Assembly (NCBI GenBank): GCA_017302615.1
Contig: JAFLDB010000008.1
Location: 25,001 to 89,000, forward strand
Origin: Sphingomonadales bacterium
GTDB lineage: Bacteria > Pseudomonadota > Alphaproteobacteria > Sphingomonadales > Sphingomonadaceae
Length of the DNA: 64,000 bases
Direction of reading: 5' to 3'
This document shows, piece by piece, positions 26,359 to 35,768 of the stretch. The position numbers and the translations under genes are program-made. Each line of letters starts with the position of its first letter. The first letter of the stretch is position 1. The notes under the pieces are model-generated. The model did no database searches. It was not told the origin of the DNA and saw nothing but the letters and a program-made list of their open reading frames with translations.

Positions 26359-28665
26359 TCAGAACTTCAGCCCGACCGAGACCCCGAAAGTGCGCGGTTC
26401 GGGGAAGTAGCCCAGCAGGATCCCGCCGAAGCCGGGGCCGAAGTCGATGAAGTTGGACGGGTTGTCCTCCTTCGTCAGGTTGCGGACGAAGACCGAGACT
26501 TCGGCCTTGGCCCCGCCGACCGGGATTTCGCTGATGCTGGCCCGCAGGTTGATGATCGTGCGGCCCTTGGACTTGGTGGAGTTGGCATTCTGGTCCGAAG
26601 CGGTCGGCGTCACCAGCGGATAGGGGAAGGTATAGTAGCTGGAGACATAGCTGAGATCGCCGTAGAGGTTCAGCTTGCCCCAGCTGCCGCCGATCGCTTC
26701 CCAGTCGAACCCGACCGAGGCCGTGGTCTTGGGTGCGTGCGGGAAGGCCCGGTTCGCGGAAACGTCCACCCCGCCATCGATGAAGCTCTTGTACTTGGGA
26801 TCGAGGATCGCGAGCGAGCCGTTGATCGTCAGGGTGGGAAGCGGCTTGAGCACCGTTTCGAATTCAAGCCCCTGGATCCGCGCGCCGGCGGCGTTCTGGA
26901 CGATCGAGGCCGCACCGGTCGAGGCGGTGAAGACCGACAGCTGCATGTCCTTGTGTTCGCTGCGGAAGGCGGCGACGTTGAAGATCACCTTGCCGTCGGC
27001 CAGCCGGGTCTTCATCCCGAGTTCGTAGCTGTCGACCTTTTCCGGGCGGTAGGGGTTGCAAAGCTCGGTCGCGCCGCTCTGGCAGGCCGGGGTCGGTGCG
27101 ACGAAGACGTTGGACTCGCCGTTGAAGCCGCCGGATTTGAACCCCTGTGCGAAGCGGGCATAGAAGTTGACGTTGGGATTGGCTTCCCAGGCCACGGTCA
27201 CGGCCGGGGAGAAGTTGTTGTACTTCGCATCCGGGATCACGCCATAGGGCAGGTTGGCGACGACCAGCGGCGAGAAGATGCCGCTTCCCGCATCGAAATT
27301 GACCCGGAAGAAGCGCCGGACGTCCTTCTTCTCATGGGTATAGCGTCCGCCGAGGCTGACCTTCAGGCTGTCAGTCAGCTTGTAATCGAGCTGGGCATAG
27401 ACCGCGAAGGCTTCGGTGTTCGAGCCATAGTCCGATTGCAGATCGACCCCGCCGCCGAAATAGGTTTGCGGGTTGAGTGTCTCGGCCTTCTCGTCAAAGT
27501 AGAACGCGCCGAGCACGTAGTTGAGCCGCCCGCCCGCGCCTTCGCCGGTCAGCTGCAGTTCCTGGCTGAAGGCGTGGTAATCGGTGATGCGCTGGGTGAA
27601 AGCGACGGGCATCGGCGAGCCATCGAGGTCAAGCCCGTCGGCCCAGTCGAGATCGCGGTAGGCGGTGATCGACTTGACCGTGACCGCGCCCAGATCGGCG
27701 GTCAGCGTCAGGGCGTGGCCATAGGAGCGCGAGCGTTCATAGGCCGGAGCATCGATCGATGCGGTTTCAACGCGGTTGGGGTTGGCCACCGTGTGCAGCG
27801 GGAAGAACGCCCCGCCAAACGGGAAACCGGGTGAGGCCGGATCGAAGATGTCGCGCGGGTCGCCATTGCGGTTGACGCGCAGCAGCTGCGAGAACGGCGG
27901 GTCCTGGCTCGCCTTGGTATAGTCGAAGGTATAGTCGGCCGTGACATTGTCGGACAGTTCCGCCCGGACCTGGACCATGAAGCTGCCGCTGTCGATCGAG
28001 TCGGTACGGTCGCCGACCACCGGGTGATCGGGCACCAGATCGATCAGGCCATCGCGCTTGCGGTACTGGCCCGACAGCTTGACCGAGAACGGTCCCATCT
28101 GGGGCAGATCGAGCACGCCGCGCACGCGCAAGTCGTTGAAGCTGCCATAGGTCAGGTCGACCGAGCCACCGGCTTCGCCGCTGGGCTTCTTGGTCACGAG
28201 GTTGACTGCCCCGGCGAGGGCGTTGCGGCCATAAAGCGTGCCCTGCGGCCCACGCAGCAGTTCGACCCGCTCCAGATCGGCGACATCGAAGATCGAACCC
28301 TGGGCCTTGGCGATATAGACCCCGTCCAGATAGAGACCGACCGCCGGTTCCCAGGTGATTGCCGGGTTGATGGTAACCGAGCCGCGGATCGACACCTGCG
28401 AGATCGTCTTGGAGGCCGGGGCCCGCTCGATCTTCACGTTGGGGGCAATGGTGCCGAGCTTGTCGATCGAGTCGATCCCGCGGCTTTCGAGATACTGGCT
28501 GCCGACGGCGGAAATCGCGATCGGCACGTCCTGGATGTTCTCGGCCCGCTTCTGCGCGGTGACGACGATATCGCCGATGCCTTCACCCTCGCCATCCTGG
28601 GCGAAGGCAGGGTTGGCCGACAGGGTGGCCAGGGCGAACAGCGAAACGGTGGTAAACAGGCGCAT
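26359..28665 (-). CDS. TonB-dependent outer-membrane receptor
   Basis: This 768-residue receptor has a signal peptide (hydrophobic to NPAFAQ), a plug beginning IGDIVVTAQKRAENIQDVP with a TonB-box-like IVVTA, the plug motif LLRGPQGTLYGRNALAG, and a β-barrel ending in the aromatic GVSVGLKF. The start is the ATG at 28665. In sphingomonads such receptors import large hydrophobic substrates; in this context a steroid is the likely cargo. The candidate operator at 28712-28745 is 46 bases upstream and shared with the divergent DUF1254 gene. The two genes behind it are close-packed, so they are probably co-transcribed. Confidence 0.9.
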   Translation of the reverse strand: MRLFTTVSLFALATLSANPAFAQDGEGEGIGDIVVTAQKRAENIQDVPIAISAVGSQYLESRGIDSIDKLGTIAPNVKIERAPASKTISQVSIRGSVTINPAITWEPAVGLYLDGVYIAKAQGSIFDVADLERVELLRGPQGTLYGRNALAGAVNLVTKKPSGEAGGSVDLTYGSFNDLRVRGVLDLPQMGPFSVKLSGQYRKRDGLIDLVPDHPVVGDRTDSIDSGSFMVQVRAELSDNVTADYTFDYTKASQDPPFSQLLRVNRNGDPRDIFDPASPGFPFGGAFFPLHTVANPNRVETASIDAPAYERSRSYGHALTLTADLGAVTVKSITAYRDLDWADGLDLDGSPMPVAFTQRITDYHAFSQELQLTGEGAGGRLNYVLGAFYFDEKAETLNPQTYFGGGVDLQSDYGSNTEAFAVYAQLDYKLTDSLKVSLGGRYTHEKKDVRRFFRVNFDAGSGIFSPLVVANLPYGVIPDAKYNNFSPAVTVAWEANPNVNFYARFAQGFKSGGFNGESNVFVAPTPACQSGATELCNPYRPEKVDSYELGMKTRLADGKVIFNVAAFRSEHKDMQLSVFTASTGAASIVQNAAGARIQGLEFETVLKPLPTLTINGSLAILDPKYKSFIDGGVDVSANRAFPHAPKTTASVGFDWEAIGGSWGKLNLYGDLSYVSSYYTFPYPLVTPTASDQNANSTKSKGRTIINLRASISEIPVGGAKAEVSVFVRNLTKEDNPSNFIDFGPGFGGILLGYFPEPRTFGVSVGLKF

Positions 28666-28711
28666 CGGGTATCCCTCCCTTGGTTCGGAACAGCTGCTAC
28701 GTGACAGCGGT

Positions 28712-28745
28712 TTTGCGTAACTCAAGTAAGGTTTGGTTACGCGAA
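28712..28745. promoter_or_regulatory. Candidate operator between TonB receptor and DUF1254 gene
   Basis: This is the cleanest copy of the repeated palindrome: TTTGCGTAA, 16 bases, then TTACGCGAA (17 of 18 half-site positions match TTTGCGTAA/TTACGCAAA). With flanking bases the arms extend to TTTGCGTAAC and GTTACGCGAAA. It sits in the 153-base gap between two divergent genes, 46 bases from one start and 73 from the other. Confidence 0.7.
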
Positions 28746-28818
28746 AGATGATTGCATGGCAATACAAAACCAGATAGCGTTATTGAAAATGCCGTAAGGC
28801 TACGCGAGTGGAGGGGAA

Positions 28819-30162
28819 ATGTTCGCTTTGGCAATGGCCCTTGCCGCTGCTGCTCTGCCCGATGAAGCACAGTGCCGGGCCGTGACCTTGCAGCCGGAGG
28901 CGGCCTGGGCCTATGGCGTCGGGCTGCAGGGTTTCATCTACGGCTACCCGATGGTCGATCTGCTGAAGCAGCAGCACAACGAAACCCACCGCACCGGGGG
29001 CAGTCAGCCGGCGCTTGCCCCGGTCAACGCCATTGCCATCTATCCGCACCTGCTGACCCCGGAGACGCAAGGGCAATTGCGCGCGGCCAACGCCGACACA
29101 TTGTATCTCAACGCCTGGCTGGATCTGTCGCGCGGGCCGGTGCTGTTCGATGTCCCGGCCTTTGGTACGCGGTATTACACGCTGGCGTTCATGGACCTTT
29201 ACGGCAAGCCGCACCATGTCGGCACGCGCACCAATGGCGGCGCGGCGGCGCGTTATGCGCTGGTCGGACCTTCTGGCGGCACGGTGCCGCAGGGCTATCT
29301 GCCGCTGGTGCTGCCGACCGACACGGTGTGGATGCTGGGCCGGGTGCTGGCCCGCGACGATGCCGACTTGCCGGCCGCGCGCCGGCTGAGCGAGGCGATC
29401 AAGGTGACCGGGCCGGCCGGCGCGCCGGTCACGGATGCCGCGCCGCTGCGCCCGTTCGACAGCCTGCTCTATTTCACCATGCTCAACCAGGCGCTGCGTC
29501 AGGTTCCCGCCCGTCCCGGGGAAGCGGCGCTGATGGCGACATTCGACCAGGCCGGGTTCGGCCCGGGCCGCCAGTTCGATCCGGCGTCATTGAAACCGGG
29601 CGAGGCGCTGGGGCTGGGCTGCGCGGTGCGGCTGGGGCCACAGGTGCTGGCCCAGCGCGGCTTCCGCCCGGCGCGGGTGCAGAACGGCTGGATGTGGTCG
29701 GGCGCGATGGCCGATCCCGGGAACGATTTCCTGCTCAGGGCCGAAGTGGCGCGCGGCGGTTATGTCAACGCGCCCGAGGAATCGATCTATCCCGCGGCAA
29801 TTACCGACAACCGGGGCGAGCCGCTGCGCGGGGACCGGCGCTACCGGATCCGTTTCGGCAAAGGCTCTCTGCCGCCGGTCGATGCTTTCTGGTCACTGAC
29901 CGCCTATGATCGGGCCACTTCGCAACTCGTGGCCAATCCGCTGAAGCGCTACAACATCGGGGACCGGCCCCGGGGCCTCAGGTACGGCAAGGATGGCAGC
30001 CTGACGCTCTACCTTTCCACTGCCCGTCCGCCAGAGGGGGCCAGCAACTGGCTGCCGGTGCCGGCTTCATCCTATCACGTGGTCATGCGGCTCTACCTGC
30101 CGCGTGCCGCAGCGCTGGACGGCAGTTATGTCCTGCCGCCGATTGAAAGGATCGACCCATGA
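28819..30162 (+). CDS. Exported DUF1254/DUF1214 protein
   Basis: This 447-residue protein with a short N-terminal hydrophobic segment (likely signal peptide, first ~20 residues) has the two-part DUF1254 (YGYPMVDLLKQQ near residue 45) and DUF1214 (C-terminal FWSLTAYDRATSQLV) architecture. Proteins of this type are common in environmental bacteria but lack an agreed reaction. A GGAGGGG ribosome site precedes the ATG. It overlaps the DUF3604 lipoprotein by 4 bases, and with it and the SnoaL-like gene forms a three-gene operon under the shared operator. I do not assign a function. Confidence 0.8.
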   Translation: MFALAMALAAAALPDEAQCRAVTLQPEAAWAYGVGLQGFIYGYPMVDLLKQQHNETHRTGGSQPALAPVNAIAIYPHLLTPETQGQLRAANADTLYLNAWLDLSRGPVLFDVPAFGTRYYTLAFMDLYGKPHHVGTRTNGGAAARYALVGPSGGTVPQGYLPLVLPTDTVWMLGRVLARDDADLPAARRLSEAIKVTGPAGAPVTDAAPLRPFDSLLYFTMLNQALRQVPARPGEAALMATFDQAGFGPGRQFDPASLKPGEALGLGCAVRLGPQVLAQRGFRPARVQNGWMWSGAMADPGNDFLLRAEVARGGYVNAPEESIYPAAITDNRGEPLRGDRRYRIRFGKGSLPPVDAFWSLTAYDRATSQLVANPLKRYNIGDRPRGLRYGKDGSLTLYLSTARPPEGASNWLPVPASSYHVVMRLYLPRAAALDGSYVLPPIERIDP

Positions 30163-32060
30163 TCAGCATGGCCCGTTCGCCCTGGTTCGCCGCCAGTCTG
30201 CTTGCGCTGGCTCTGGCCGGGTGCGGCAAGGCCCCCGGTGGCGGGGCGGAGCAGCAAGCCGAAGTGCCGCTGGCGCCCTATCCGCAGCAGGTGCTGTGGG
30301 GCGATACCCATCTCCACACTGCCAACTCGCCCGATGCTTTCGGCTTCGGCAACCGGCTCGGCCCGGAAGAGGCGCTGCGCTTTGCCCAAGGCGAGGAAGT
30401 GACTTCGACCATGGGGGTCAAGGCCAAACTGGCCCGCCCGCTCGACTTCCTGGTCATTGCCGACCATTCCGACGGCCTCGGCTTTGTCCAGAAGCTGGCC
30501 GATGCGCCGCGCTTTCTCCTCCCCAACGACACGCTGAAGCGATGGCACGACATGTTCAACGCCGGGCCGGAGGAATCGGCCAAGGCGATGAACGAGATGA
30601 TCGACAGCGCCGGATCGCAGGCCGCCAAAGGGCTGGCCGATCCCAAGCAGATGGAGGAAGACACCCGCGACATGTGGACCGATCACGTCGCGCTGATCGA
30701 TGACTACAACCAGCCGGGCAAGTTCACCGCCTTCATCGGTTACGAGTACACCTCGATGCCCGGCGGCAACAACCTGCACCGCGTGGTCATGTTCCGCGAC
30801 GGTGGCGACCGGGCGGGGAAGGTCGTGCCGTTCCTGTCCCAGACCAGCGACAAGCCCGAGGACCTGTGGTCCTACATGGAAGCCTATGAGCGCGATACCG
30901 GCGGGCGGGTGCTGGCGATCCCGCACAACAGCAACGTTTCCAACGGCCTGATGTTCCAGCTGACCGGCCCGGGCGGCGGCCCGATGAGTGCGGCCGAAGC
31001 CCGCCGCCGCGCCGCGCGCGAACCGGTGGTCGAGATCACCCAGATCAAGGGCGACAGCGAGGCTCACCCGTTCCTGTCCCCCAGCGACGAGTTCGCCGGG
31101 TTCGGTGTGGCCGGGTGGGACGTGGCCAATCTCAACGCCAAGCAGGCCACCACGCCCGACATGTACGCCGGCAACTATGTCCGCGAGGCGCTGAAGCGCG
31201 GCCTGCTGATCGAGCAGCGGACAGGCGTGAACCCCTACCGCTTCGGCCTGATAGGATCGACCGACAGCCACACCGGTCTGGCCACTGGCGACGAGGACAA
31301 CTTCTTCGGCAAACACACCGGCAACGAACCCCGCCCCGAGGCCCGCGACCGGGTCACCCCGGCGATGGAACTGGGCACCAACCTGGGCCGGTTCAACTGG
31401 CAGTACCTGGCCGGCGGCTATGCCGCGGTCTGGGCCCGGGCCAACACCCGCGAGGAGATCTTCGACGCGATGATGCGGCGCGAGGTCTATTCCACCACCG
31501 GCCCGCGCATGGTCCTGCGGGTTTTCGGCGGCTGGGATTTCCGGCCCGAGGACCTGAACGCCGACTGGGTCAAGGCCGGGTATGAGCGCGGAGTGCCGAT
31601 GGGCGGAGTGCTGCCCGATCGCAAGGCGGGCGCACCGGTCTTCATCCTCTCGGCTCTGAAGGATCCACAGGGCGCGAACCTTGACCGGGTTCAGGTGGTC
31701 AAGGGCTGGGTCGATGCCGCGGGCAAGACGCACGAAAAGGTGTTCGACGTGGTCTGGAGCTCGCCCGAAGCCCGCAAGATAAGCGGCGGCAAGGTGCCCG
31801 CCGTCGGCAATACGGTGGACCTGTCAAAGCCCGCCTATGCCAACACCATCGGCGCGCCGAGCCTGGCCACGGTGTGGCGCGATCCGCAGTTCGACCCCGC
31901 CCAGCGCGCGTTCTACTATGTCCGCGTGATCGAGATACCGACCCCGCGCTGGGTCGCCTTTGACGCCGTGCGCTACGGCCTGAAGCTGCCTCCGGAAGTG
32001 GAGCTGATCGCCCAGGAACGCGCCTATTCTTCTCCCATCTGGTACGAGCCCAAATCATGA
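30159..32060 (+). CDS. DUF3604 lipoprotein
   Basis: This 633-residue protein has a lipoprotein signal peptide with lipobox LAGC and Cys22 as lipidation site. The mature part carries WGDTHLHTANSPDAF, an HxH metal-type motif, then IADHSDGLGFV and GSTDSHTGLATGDEDNF, which together look like a PHP-type metal centre and are diagnostic of DUF3604. The reaction is unknown; a periplasm-facing metal-dependent hydrolase is a reasonable reading. An ATG three codons downstream is an alternative start. It is coupled to the genes on both sides by ATGA overlaps. Confidence 0.85.
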   Translation: MISMARSPWFAASLLALALAGCGKAPGGGAEQQAEVPLAPYPQQVLWGDTHLHTANSPDAFGFGNRLGPEEALRFAQGEEVTSTMGVKAKLARPLDFLVIADHSDGLGFVQKLADAPRFLLPNDTLKRWHDMFNAGPEESAKAMNEMIDSAGSQAAKGLADPKQMEEDTRDMWTDHVALIDDYNQPGKFTAFIGYEYTSMPGGNNLHRVVMFRDGGDRAGKVVPFLSQTSDKPEDLWSYMEAYERDTGGRVLAIPHNSNVSNGLMFQLTGPGGGPMSAAEARRRAAREPVVEITQIKGDSEAHPFLSPSDEFAGFGVAGWDVANLNAKQATTPDMYAGNYVREALKRGLLIEQRTGVNPYRFGLIGSTDSHTGLATGDEDNFFGKHTGNEPRPEARDRVTPAMELGTNLGRFNWQYLAGGYAAVWARANTREEIFDAMMRREVYSTTGPRMVLRVFGGWDFRPEDLNADWVKAGYERGVPMGGVLPDRKAGAPVFILSALKDPQGANLDRVQVVKGWVDAAGKTHEKVFDVVWSSPEARKISGGKVPAVGNTVDLSKPAYANTIGAPSLATVWRDPQFDPAQRAFYYVRVIEIPTPRWVAFDAVRYGLKLPPEVELIAQERAYSSPIWYEPKS

Positions 32061-32695
32061 CCACGCTTGAAGCCCGCATCGACCGGCTGGAATCGCTCGA
32101 CGCGATCCGCCAGCTCCCCGCCAAATATGCCCTCGCGCTGGATATGCGTGACATGGATGCCATGGTCTCGCTGTTCCCGGCCGATGTCCGGGTGGGCAAG
32201 GGTGCCAGCGGACGGGCTGCGCTGCGCGCCTATATGGACCGCACGCTGCGCTCGCCGTTCACTGGCACCTCGCACCACATTGGCGGCCACGTGATCGAAT
32301 TCGACGATCCCGATCATGCCCACGGCGTGGTCTATTCCAAGAACGAGCACGAGACCCCGGTAGCGGGCGGGGCGGACGAATGGGTCATCATGCAGATGAT
32401 GTATGTGGATGATTACATCCGCCAGGACGGCCGGTGGTATTTTGCTCGGCGCCTGCCGCTCTACTGGTACGCAACCGATCTCAACAAGCCGCCGGTGGGC
32501 GACAACAAGATGCGCTGGCCGGGCACCGATCCGGTGGAAGGCAATTTCCACAAGCTGTTCCCCAGCTATGCCGAATTCTGGGCGCGCGAGGGCGATCACG
32601 GCGGGCCGGTGGCCGAACCCGCGCCGCTGGAAGGCTTCCTCAACGCGATGCGCCGGGGCGCGGCCGCGCCGAAGGTCAAGGTCCGGGCGGACTGA
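32057..32695 (+). CDS. SnoaL-like protein with C-terminal extension
   Basis: This 212-residue NTF2-fold protein has no signal peptide. The N-terminal part carries LEARIDRLESLDAIRQLPAK, a Tyr-x4-Asp pair (KYALALD) and TSHHIGGHVIEFDDPD, which align with the BaiE Tyr30/Asp35/His83 positions. About 45 residues after the domain (WPGTDPVEGNFHKLFPSY onward) are unusual for the family and may shape a larger pocket. Being cytosolic but coupled to an exported DUF1254 protein and a lipoprotein is odd. A hydroxysteroid dehydratase is the leading guess. Confidence 0.72.
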   Translation: MTTLEARIDRLESLDAIRQLPAKYALALDMRDMDAMVSLFPADVRVGKGASGRAALRAYMDRTLRSPFTGTSHHIGGHVIEFDDPDHAHGVVYSKNEHETPVAGGADEWVIMQMMYVDDYIRQDGRWYFARRLPLYWYATDLNKPPVGDNKMRWPGTDPVEGNFHKLFPSYAEFWAREGDHGGPVAEPAPLEGFLNAMRRGAAAPKVKVRAD

Positions 32696-32741
32696 CTCGC
32701 ATTCAGATACGATTCTTGGGTTCGATTCTCAGGCCAAGTCG

Positions 32742-33197
32742 TTATGAGGCGAGCTTGTCATCGATCCGGGCAAGCGTGATGGAAAATCCGCAACGCTCCT
32801 GCGAATCGAGCGTGAATTCCTGATACCTCGTGAAGAGGCCCCCCAGGTGCTGGTCGATTTCGTCTTGCGTATAGTCCAGCGCATTCACGCTGCGATAGCC
32901 CCGGGCCGAAGCGCGCTCGACCGCAGCGTCGCCGTCGTCGACGCCGAAGAAGACGTTCATGACGCCCTCACCGCGATGGGCCAGAAACTGTGACACGGCG
33001 CTGTCCTGCTCCCGGCCGGGCATCGGAGCACACAATTCGATTCCCGCATCCCAAGCGATCGAAACGTTGATACCCCAAGGCTCGCCCGTCCAGTCGGCAT
33101 CGATGAAGGTGGCACCCAGCAGATCGCGGTATTTTCTCTTCGCCTCTGCCAGATCATGCACAGCGATCATGACCCGATTTACGCCTCGCAGTCCCAT
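32742..33197 (-). CDS. VOC-superfamily (glyoxalase-like) protein
   Basis: This 151-residue single VOC-fold protein starts GVNRVMIAVHDLAEAKRKYR and has a central GVMNVFFGVDDGDAAVERA. It is half the length of an extradiol dioxygenase, and I do not see the His-His-Glu iron triad of HsaC in it. Glyoxalase-, epimerase- or binding-type roles are possible. Its base composition looks slightly less GC-rich than the neighbours. It sits convergent to the SnoaL-like gene, with a 46-base gap in which I see no convincing terminator. Confidence 0.68.
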   Translation of the reverse strand: MGLRGVNRVMIAVHDLAEAKRKYRDLLGATFIDADWTGEPWGINVSIAWDAGIELCAPMPGREQDSAVSQFLAHRGEGVMNVFFGVDDGDAAVERASARGYRSVNALDYTQDEIDQHLGGLFTRYQEFTLDSQERCGFSITLARIDDKLAS

Positions 33198-33247
33198 CAG
33201 GCATCACTCCAAACAGCAATACTCGGGCGAGGCTTGCTGCCGCTTCT

Positions 33248-34060
33248 TCAGATCATGTAGCTGCCGCCGTTCGCGGTCAGCAGCGAACCGGTCACGAAGC
33301 TGGCATCGTCGCTGGCCAGAAAGGCCACGGCAGCGGCAATCTCGGCCGGATCGGCCATCCGGCCAAGCGGAATCCCCGCTTCCATCGAGGCGATCCATTC
33401 GTCCGGAATGCCCTGCATGATCGGGGTATTGGTCGGCCCCGGCGCAACCGCGTTGACGCGGATCTTGCGCGGGGCGAGCTCGCGCGCGAGCTGGCGGGTC
33501 AGGCCGATCACCGCCGCCTTGCTGGCGCAGTAATGGGCGCTGCCTTCGCCGGACTGCGCGCTGGTCGAACTGATGTTGACGATCGCGCCGGGGTTGCCGT
33601 CCGCCGCCACCACCCGGGCAAATTCCCGGCAGACATAGAACGTGCCGTTGAGGTTTACCGCCAGCACCCCGGCCCAGCCATCGTCGCCCATGTGGATCAC
33701 CTGGTCGACGATCACGTCCGAGCTGCCCTGTTCGGCCAGTTCGGCATTGCGCTTGGCCATGGCGGCATAGAATTCGTCCGAGCCATCGTTCGCGGCGCGG
33801 CCGATCCCGGCGTTGTTGACCGCGATGTCGAGCCGTCCAAAAGCCGCGCGCGCGGCCTGCACCGCAGCCGCGACCGAGGCGGAATCCGCCACGTTGCAGG
33901 CCAGCGCCAGCGTTGCGCCGCTGGCCGCGGCTTCGGCCTGGTCCAGATCGAGCGCGGCAACCTGCGCGCCCTCTTCCATCAGCCGCCGGACAACGGCTGC
34001 GCCGATCCCCCGGCCGGCCCCGGTGACAATGGCGGCGCGCCCGGTCAGCCGCCCGCTCAC
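33248..34060 (-). CDS. Short-chain dehydrogenase
   Basis: This is a 270-residue classical SDR with TGAGRGIG, NNAGIG and the catalytic YCASK. An insertion of about 25 residues after the NNAG (RAANDGSDEFYAAMAKRNAE) lengthens the substrate-side region and may accommodate a bulky substrate. Translation starts with GTG in a GTGA overlap with the KstD gene, so the pair is co-expressed and the SDR probably acts on a hydroxyl of the same steroid. Position specificity is unknown. Confidence 0.8.
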   Translation of the reverse strand: MSGRLTGRAAIVTGAGRGIGAAVVRRLMEEGAQVAALDLDQAEAAASGATLALACNVADSASVAAAVQAARAAFGRLDIAVNNAGIGRAANDGSDEFYAAMAKRNAELAEQGSSDVIVDQVIHMGDDGWAGVLAVNLNGTFYVCREFARVVAADGNPGAIVNISSTSAQSGEGSAHYCASKAAVIGLTRQLARELAPRKIRVNAVAPGPTNTPIMQGIPDEWIASMEAGIPLGRMADPAEIAAAVAFLASDDASFVTGSLLTANGGSYMI

Positions 34061-35751
34061 TGCGCGTTGGCTCCGGTCAGGTCATTGGCGGCGATATAGC
34101 CGAAGGTCAGCGCCGGGCCGATCGTCACGCCCGCGCCCGGATAGCTTTCGCCCATGGCCGAGGCGGCGCAGTTGCCGATCGCGTAAAGGCCGGGGATCGG
34201 CTTGCCCTTGCCGTCCAGCACCCGTGCCTTGGGATCGGTACGCAGGCCGCCGTTGGTGCCGATATCGCCGGGATACATCGGCATGGCATAGAACGGCCCC
34301 TTGCTGAGCGGGCGCAGGCACGGATTGGGCGTCACCCGCGGATCGCCGTACATCTTGTCATAGGCCGCTTCGCCGCGGTGGAAATCGGGGTCTTCGCCCT
34401 TGGCGGCATATTCGTTGTAGCGGGCAATGGTGGCTTCCAGCCGGGCCGGATCGACGCCCATGTCCTCAGCCAGTTCGGCAATGGTCCGGCCCTTCTTGAG
34501 GATCGTCTTGACCATCCCGTTCTGCAGCCAGTCGGGCACCAGCGGATAGACCGGACCGACCGGATAGCTGTGGCGATAGGTGTGATCGAACACGAACCAG
34601 GTCGGGCTGGCATCGCCATGTTCGCGCTGGCGGCGGGCCATCTGCTGGCCGGTGATGTGATAGGATGCCGCCTCGTTGAGATAGCGTTCGCCCTGCTGGT
34701 TGACCATCAGGCTGCCGGGGAGCGCCCGCTCGATCGTGCAAAGCCGCCCGCGATCCTCGCCCGGCACGCAGAACACCGGGGCGGCCCAGGTCGATTGCAG
34801 GTTCATCGTATCCGCGCCCAGCGTCTGTCCGGCGCGGATCGCATCGCCGGTGTTGCCACCGGTTCCGCCGGAATAGAGCGCGTTGGGATAGAGCGGGGCA
34901 TGCTCGTCGCGCATCGCCTGGTTCTTGTCGAAGCCCCCTGCCGCCAGGATCACGCCCTTGCGCGCCCTGATCCGAATGGCCTTGCCGTCACGGCGCACCA
35001 CCGCGCCCGTGACCTTGCCGTTTTCGCTGACCAGTTCCTCCAGACCGCTGTCCAGCCAAAGCGGCACTTTCGCCTCGTTCAGCGCCAGCCGCAGCCCGCC
35101 GGCCAGCGCGTTGCCCAGCGTCAGGCGGCGATCCTTGCGCGAAGTGAAACGGAACGGCCAATCCAGCCAGTAGCGCATCAGGCTCTTGGCCAGATGCCAC
35201 CACCAGCCCTTGGCCCGGAACAGCAGGATGTAGGTCTCGTCGAAATGCCAGTTGAGATAGCCGAACAGCGATGCCGCCGGAGAGGCAAAGCGCAGCGTGC
35301 GGACATCGTCGCCCAACTTCTTGCCATCCAGCGGCAGCGGCATGTGGGTGCGGTATCCGGTCGGCGAACCGCCAGGGTTCTCGGCATGGTAATCGGGATA
35401 GGGGAAGGCGTGGTATTCGATTTCGGTGTTGCCGCCCATCCAGCGCAGCATCCTGGATGCGTTCTCGACATAGGCGCGGATGTTTTCGTCCGGCACGTTG
35501 TCGGCGGAAAGCGCGCGGACATACTTGAAGGCATCCTCGACATTGTCGTGAAAGCCGGCCGCGGCGGCCTGGTCGCTGGCCGGGATCCAGATCCCCGCGC
35601 CGGAGGTGGCGGACGTGCCGCCCCACAGCTTTTCCTTCTCGATAATCAGCACATCGGCGTGGTTCTTGGCCGCGACCAGTGCGGACAGCATCCCGCCCGC
35701 GCCCGATCCGACGACCAGAACGTCGACTTCCTTGTCCCAGCTCGCGCTCAT
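34057..35751 (-). CDS. kstD: 3-ketosteroid Δ1-dehydrogenase
   Basis: This 564-residue FAD enzyme carries GSGAGGMLSALVAA near residue 15 and the GGTSATSGAGIWIP flavin segment. Active-site tyrosines are seen in FPYPDYH (about residues 118-121) and SYPGAGVTIGPA (Tyr537 with Gly541, the spacing of Tyr487/Gly491 in the Rhodococcus enzyme, from memory). It removes the C1/C2 hydrogens of 3-ketosteroids; with 9α-hydroxylation this opens ring B. The start is the ATG at 35751, 17 bases after the SDR upstream. It differs clearly from the Δ4-type enzyme at 23204-24664. Confidence 0.9.
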   Translation of the reverse strand: MSASWDKEVDVLVVGSGAGGMLSALVAAKNHADVLIIEKEKLWGGTSATSGAGIWIPASDQAAAAGFHDNVEDAFKYVRALSADNVPDENIRAYVENASRMLRWMGGNTEIEYHAFPYPDYHAENPGGSPTGYRTHMPLPLDGKKLGDDVRTLRFASPAASLFGYLNWHFDETYILLFRAKGWWWHLAKSLMRYWLDWPFRFTSRKDRRLTLGNALAGGLRLALNEAKVPLWLDSGLEELVSENGKVTGAVVRRDGKAIRIRARKGVILAAGGFDKNQAMRDEHAPLYPNALYSGGTGGNTGDAIRAGQTLGADTMNLQSTWAAPVFCVPGEDRGRLCTIERALPGSLMVNQQGERYLNEAASYHITGQQMARRQREHGDASPTWFVFDHTYRHSYPVGPVYPLVPDWLQNGMVKTILKKGRTIAELAEDMGVDPARLEATIARYNEYAAKGEDPDFHRGEAAYDKMYGDPRVTPNPCLRPLSKGPFYAMPMYPGDIGTNGGLRTDPKARVLDGKGKPIPGLYAIGNCAASAMGESYPGAGVTIGPALTFGYIAANDLTGANAQ

Positions 35752-35768
35752 CGTGCTGCCTCCCCGGT

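Noticed and set aside
32696-32741. Terminator between the convergent SnoaL-like and VOC genes
   Set aside because: Only a 5-base stem (CTTGG/CCAAG) with a long loop can be drawn, too weak to call.
32742-33197. VOC protein considered as a third extradiol dioxygenase
   Set aside because: It is a single-domain 151-residue protein without the His-His-Glu iron triad seen in both HsaC copies.
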